52,827 bases of DNA from Bacillota bacterium (GTDB taxonomy: Bacteria; Bacillota; Clostridia; Christensenellales; CAG-138): assembly GCA_023409435.1 (NCBI GenBank), contig JAEYHP010000143.1, forward strand, positions 1-52,827. The letters run 5' to 3'. Every line of letters begins with the position of its first letter. Position 1 is the first letter of the stretch. The notes beneath the pieces were generated by a model. The model was not told the DNA's origin. It worked only from the letters and a program-made list of their open reading frames with translations, and made no database searches. Positions 49,026 through 52,827 of the stretch are shown here, piece after piece. A program made the translations under genes and the position numbers.

Positions 49026-49571
49026 TCACACCTCCGGATGCTTGGGTGCTTTGCGTACGTTTGCGCGGGCGTCGGCTGCTTCGGCCTTTTTCAGAAGATC
49101 CGGGATAAATACCAGTATCAGCAGCACGATGCCGACGGTGCCCGCGAGTATCATGCCTTTCGGCGAGGAGAGGGCGCTGGCCACATAGCCAAGCCTGGGT
49201 ACGGTAAACACGGGTTTGCCAACCAGGTTTTTAAAGTGCACGGGCATGGCGTCCGGCGCGTCGTTCGCATCGCCCTTAGTGATAAAGAAGCTGTTCACGC
49301 TGTCTATCTCCACCACGCGGTGGGTAGCGACGACGAGGTCTTCATTGAGTACAAATGTGATCGGGTCCCCAACCTGGATACTTTCCGGCGGCACCTTCTT
49401 AACATAGATCAGGCTGCCCACGTGATAACTTGGCTCCATGGAGCCGGAAAGCACCGCGAACGGCGTCAACCCAAAAACCCGGACCCCGGCGAGCAATATC
49501 GCCAGCAATACAACCAATGTCACAAGCACCGTGGTAAGAAGGTTCCAAATCACTTTTATTGTCTTTGGCAA
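49026..49571 (-). CDS. sipW: SipW-type signal peptidase I
   Basis: A 181-aa ER-type signal peptidase. N-terminal helix (about 8-32), the nucleophile Ser44 in VLSGSMEPSYHVGSLIYV, and His84 in VATHRVVEI in the place where ordinary bacterial signal peptidases have Lys; this Ser/His pair is the mark of SipW. A second helix (about 140-160) anchors the C terminus, and a basic tail follows. TTG at 49571 is preceded by CGGAGGAAA. It is needed to process the TasA-like proteins encoded downstream. Confidence 0.94.
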   Translation of the reverse strand: MPKTIKVIWNLLTTVLVTLVVLLAILLAGVRVFGLTPFAVLSGSMEPSYHVGSLIYVKKVPPESIQVGDPITFVLNEDLVVATHRVVEIDSVNSFFITKGDANDAPDAMPVHFKNLVGKPVFTVPRLGYVASALSSPKGMILAGTVGIVLLILVFIPDLLKKAEAADARANVRKAPKHPEV

Positions 49572-49595
49572 GGGACGTTTCCTCCGTATCGCGTG

Positions 49596-52500
49596 TTATA
49601 CAATGGGGTTTGGGTTGTAGGCGTCAAACGTGTTCACCGCGTTGTTCTCGCCCGAAACCCAGTAGGGCACGCGGTTGGAGTTTCCAACCGTGCATTCAAT
49701 TTCGGTATCGTCTATGGTTTCACCCAGTTTTGTATCGCCGCCGCCCCAAGCATAGGTAGGCGGGTTTTGATACCGCCAGGACCAGTTCGTATCCTCAGTC
49801 ACGGTATAGGTACCGGCCGGCAGGCCGGTGATGTTCTTGCTGCCGTTGCCCTGGATGACCTCGCGGAACGTATACTCCGTAGTACCGTTACTGTCCGTAT
49901 CCACCCCGATGGTGAACAGGAAGGATTCGCCCAGAAGCGCATCCGTCACGTTCTTGGTGATGGTGAGCGTCCCGGTAATGACCGTAATGGTAAAGTGCTG
50001 TGCGGCTGCGGTGACGTCCGTTTCGCCATTTTTGAACTTCGTATGCGCCGTGATGTCCACGCTGCCGATCCCGGTCTTCACTTTAAAAGTGGAGGTCACA
50101 AGCGGCGCATATGCGGTAATGTCAGAGCCTGGCGCGGTGCCGCTGACCAGCACAGGGGTCCGGATAACTTCAGGCGATTCCAGGAACGGGGCCGCAACAG
50201 CCGGGGCCCCCGTAGTGCCTGCCCATGTAACGTTGGAATAGCGGTAGGGCAGGTTCGTCTTCCAGCCCAGGAATACGGTGAAGTCCGAGCAGACCACGGT
50301 TGGCTTTAATATGAACAGCCGGAAGCTTTTGGCCGCTGTGGCATTGGCAGTCTTATTCACGGTCGAAACGGACGTGAGGTTTATGCTGTTGTCGGCCCTT
50401 GTGACCGTGCCTAAAGTAATGTCGCAATCCTGCTCGGCGTAGGTCGCCGGGATATTCGTATAGGTATAGGCGAGCGCAGGCGCGCCGCTCAACCCGGCTT
50501 GTGCATCCGTCTGTCCGCCACGCAGCCAGATTACCGTATATGCGGTCTGCGCAATTGTGCTCAGCTGTTGGGCGGTCGGGTTCTGCGTAAGGTGAACGCT
50601 CAAATCCTTCGGCGTGATGCTCGGTTTGAATACATTGATGTTTGCCGTGCCGGTCAGATCCTGCACCATGCCCGCCTCGCCGATATTCGTACTGGGGTCA
50701 GGGTCTGCAGGCGTTATGGTGGCCTTTATGGTGATGGCCGCATCCGCAAGCACATCCTCATACTTTCCGGAAAAACCGGCCACGGTCCAGGACCCGTTGT
50801 TTAAAGGTTCGCCCGCGTCTACGACATAGGTTCCTAAAAGCGTGGCGCCATTGTAGATTCCATAGGACACGTCGGCGTACTCATTGGTAACAAAGTCGCC
50901 CAGCATGTAGTCGTCCACACCGTTTTCGACCGTGGTGTAGACGCCGCTGAACAGGTCGCCTAACGTAACGTCGTCGCCTGCGTAAATGTTTTTATCCTGC
51001 GTATTGAAGCTGTGGTACAGAATAGGGACGTTTGCGACAGGTACCACAAAATTCTCCAGCGCCTCTGTGGCGGAGCCGGTCTGATACAGGCCGGAAGCAC
51101 CCGTATTGGTGGGTACGTCGTTGCCGCCTATAAACCCGGGTGCGCGCGTGACGTCTATTTCAATAATCAGCATCTTGCCGTAGGAGCCGTCCTGTTTGGG
51201 CGTGTTGGTGATACAGTTCGCATCAAAGTCATAGCCCGTCACGCTGACGCCGCGCGTCGTTGGGTCGATGTTTACATTGAGCCCGGTTACGACAACCGGG
51301 GTATCAAACGTACCGTCGCTCTTTTTCGCCGCGGTCTTGGTGACAATCTTATTTAACCCTGTGGGCATTGCGTAATAAGGCGTAATGAAATCCCGTACCA
51401 CCGCAACGCTGCCCAGGGGGATTGTCGGCGTCGTCGTCTTGTCGGCAATGTTTCCGAACGCGGTGTTCAGACCGTTTTGGTTGCCGGCGGTAAGATAGTA
51501 TCCGTTCCCGGTGTAGCCGGAGAAAGTACCGCCCAGGGTGGTTGCCTGCTTGAAGTTGCTGGAAACATGGTTCATGTAGCGGTTGACATTGTTTGACATG
51601 TCGGAAGGCTGGGCGCCTGTAAACACGCCTATGGTATATACGGTGGCGCCGTATGTGTTCTTGATTGTGTAGGCCTGCGTAATGGCGTTACCGGCAACCG
51701 TGGTGTTGAGCTGGTTGGTATCGGACTGGTTTTCTATCGTGGGCACACCGTCGGTAAAGAGTATGACTACGCGGTTGCGGGCCGGTCCCTGGACCGGGTT
51801 GTTGTTCAGAACATTTTTGCCAAGTTCCATACCGAGATCGGACCGGGTATATCTGGAACCGTTATCGTCCAACAGAGCGTTGATGGAAGCCGTAACATTG
51901 TTTCGGCCCGTCGTTGTAGACATATCCTGGAACGCGCTTTGGTAACGTGCTGTTGAGATGTTGCCGTACGTATACATAGTACTGCCGATATATAGGCCGG
52001 TACCGGCATTTTGGCTGCCAAATCCCACAACCGCAATACGGTGGTTCAGCGTAGCTGTTGCGTTTTCCCGTACTTTTTGCGCAAATGCGTTGGCCGCGAT
52101 CTTCAGCGCGTCGATGCGCTGGATCAACGTCGCGGTATACAACGTCCATGTTGTAAAATTAGTAGAATCTCCGGTTGAAGTTTGGGTGTACGCAGTGCCG
52201 TTGGCCGTATAGGAATACGTATAGGTTGTACCCGTTTTGCTTACACTGACGGGATAATACACTCCACTCACCTGTATGAACAAGTTGTATTGGCCGGCCA
52301 GCGTATATAAGTTGCTGTTTCTCCGGTTATTTCCGGAAATTGAATTGTAACTGGTGCCGGGGAAATCCGTATAAACAGACATACTGGTGGATTGATCCAA
52401 TACAAGCACAAAATCGGTGGGCACGGCGGTTTCCGTAACGACGCCGGTGGTGAAGAGTTCCATTTTAATTTTGTAGGTTTCGCCGGTGAGAGATACGGAT

Positions 52501-52827
52501 TTAGATAACGCCATGCCGTCTCCGTCCGAATCCACCGGGGGAGATTCCTGGCCCTGTACCAGTGCCGTGGGGCCGCCCAGGCTGCGCAGCATCCCCGCCG
52601 CTTTGGCCATGGCAACGACAGGGGGCATAAAGTCGCCCGCATACGTATTGTTGGGGGCATGCGGTTCGGTAGGATCCCAGTTCTTAACATTGAACCAGAC
52701 GAACGCCTGCTCAACCGTCAGATAACTCGACAGGGAATCGATTTGCTCTTGTGTTAGCTGAGGCAGTACGCTGCCGTAAAACAGTTCCTCGTTTGTCGTG
52801 TATATGGTAAGCAGCTCGTCATAGAGT
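49596..52827 (-). CDS. very large VWA-domain surface protein, 5' end outside the window
   Basis: More than 1,075 codons are present and the frame stays open to the window edge. After an N-terminal part (about 66 codons before the Met at 52628) a VWA domain follows with a near-complete MIDAS: DFVLVLDQSTSMS (DxSxS) and later ILFTDGVPTIEN (T and D). Then come beta-sandwich/Cna-B-like or DUF-type repeats (Ig-like blocks such as TLTITKNVTDALLGESFLFTI and GLPAGTYTVTEDTNWSW, the latter a prealbumin-like Cna_B pattern). The C terminus ends at VNTFDAYNPNPIV with no LPxTG-type signal or helix, so it is secreted or held by other means. It precedes sipW by 24 bp in the same direction. Probably an adhesin or matrix protein. 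Confidence 0.8.
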   Translation of the reverse strand, partial: LYDELLTIYTTNEELFYGSVLPQLTQEQIDSLSSYLTVEQAFVWFNVKNWDPTEPHAPNNTYAGDFMPPVVAMAKAAGMLRSLGGPTALVQGQESPPVDSDGDGMALSKSVSLTGETYKIKMELFTTGVVTETAVPTDFVLVLDQSTSMSVYTDFPGTSYNSISGNNRRNSNLYTLAGQYNLFIQVSGVYYPVSVSKTGTTYTYSYTANGTAYTQTSTGDSTNFTTWTLYTATLIQRIDALKIAANAFAQKVRENATATLNHRIAVVGFGSQNAGTGLYIGSTMYTYGNISTARYQSAFQDMSTTTGRNNVTASINALLDDNGSRYTRSDLGMELGKNVLNNNPVQGPARNRVVILFTDGVPTIENQSDTNQLNTTVAGNAITQAYTIKNTYGATVYTIGVFTGAQPSDMSNNVNRYMNHVSSNFKQATTLGGTFSGYTGNGYYLTAGNQNGLNTAFGNIADKTTTPTIPLGSVAVVRDFITPYYAMPTGLNKIVTKTAAKKSDGTFDTPVVVTGLNVNIDPTTRGVSVTGYDFDANCITNTPKQDGSYGKMLIIEIDVTRAPGFIGGNDVPTNTGASGLYQTGSATEALENFVVPVANVPILYHSFNTQDKNIYAGDDVTLGDLFSGVYTTVENGVDDYMLGDFVTNEYADVSYGIYNGATLLGTYVVDAGEPLNNGSWTVAGFSGKYEDVLADAAITIKATITPADPDPSTNIGEAGMVQDLTGTANINVFKPSITPKDLSVHLTQNPTAQQLSTIAQTAYTVIWLRGGQTDAQAGLSGAPALAYTYTNIPATYAEQDCDITLGTVTRADNSINLTSVSTVNKTANATAAKSFRLFILKPTVVCSDFTVFLGWKTNLPYRYSNVTWAGTTGAPAVAAPFLESPEVIRTPVLVSGTAPGSDITAYAPLVTSTFKVKTGIGSVDITAHTKFKNGETDVTAAAQHFTITVITGTLTITKNVTDALLGESFLFTIGVDTDSNGTTEYTFREVIQGNGSKNITGLPAGTYTVTEDTNWSWRYQNPPTYAWGGGDTKLGETIDDTEIECTVGNSNRVPYWVSGENNAVNTFDAYNPNPIV

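Noticed and set aside
48546..50309. 587-codon open frame on the plus strand
   Set aside because: It runs antisense across three clear genes (a TasA-like gene, sipW and the VWA gene) and has no family resemblance.
1..52827. CRISPR arrays, tRNA and rRNA genes, prophage or integrase genes
   Set aside because: I looked for regular direct repeats, GGTTCRA T-loops with clover-leaf arms and rRNA signatures and saw none. The only mobile-element trace is the IS3-family tail at the left edge.

Overview
The window looks like a chromosomal piece of an anaerobic, low-to-mid GC (roughly mid-50s %) Firmicute of the class Clostridia. The evidence is the gene content (NADP-dependent GapN, DUF2148 ferredoxin protein, SipW/TasA-type exported proteins, a LysM-GH18 enzyme of the spore-cortex type, a sortase of class B type), strong AGGAGG ribosome binding sites, frequent GTG/TTG starts, sigma-A promoters, and sigma-D (motility)-type promoters in front of two chemoreceptor genes. 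I cannot name the genus.

Layout. 0-8.5 kb: tail of an IS3-family element, two related methyl-accepting chemotaxis proteins on the minus strand, an AraC/GyrI-type regulator and gapN. 8.7-19 kb: mostly single-gene housekeeping and regulatory units: LuxR-type membrane regulator, FMN-binding protein, GIN-domain lipoprotein with a GNAT enzyme, a LysE exporter divergent from an XRE-cupin regulator, a DUF2148 protein, an MFS exporter, the lipA-lplA pair and pyruvate kinase. 19.4-24.6 kb: an unrecognised double-HTH regulator, a diguanylate cyclase with a complete active site and inhibitory site, and msrAB. 24.6-34.6 kb: a complete tad (tight adherence, Flp type IVc pilus) locus headed by three separate class I c-di-GMP (GEMM) riboswitches, each followed by a terminator hairpin. 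Between the second and third lies about 320 nt of non-coding sequence with many mutually compatible helices, which I could not assign to a known RNA. 34.7-45.2 kb: small accessory genes (alpha/beta hydrolase, two tiny tandem paralogues, LysM-GH18, WalJ-like MBL enzyme, CPBP protease, RlmH, then a visibly AT-richer patch with PhzF, nitroreductase and M29 peptidase, then an MBL hydrolase, an XRE regulator and a GNAT/prolyl-tRNA deacylase fusion). 45.3-52.8 kb, minus strand: a probable biofilm matrix or surface locus: a very large VWA-domain surface protein that runs off the window edge, SipW signal peptidase, three SipW-dependent TasA/camelysin-like proteins, a wall-anchored protein with a 12-Asp tract, and a frameshifted class B sortase.

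How it works together (inference): the diguanylate cyclase at 21.5 kb makes the ligand sensed by the three riboswitches, so pilus assembly would respond to c-di-GMP. Together with chemoreceptors under sigma-D-type promoters and the TasA-like locus, the window holds parts of the switch between swimming and surface attachment.

Intergenic spaces carry several families of modular hairpin repeats, two of which occur in copies whose differences preserve base pairing.
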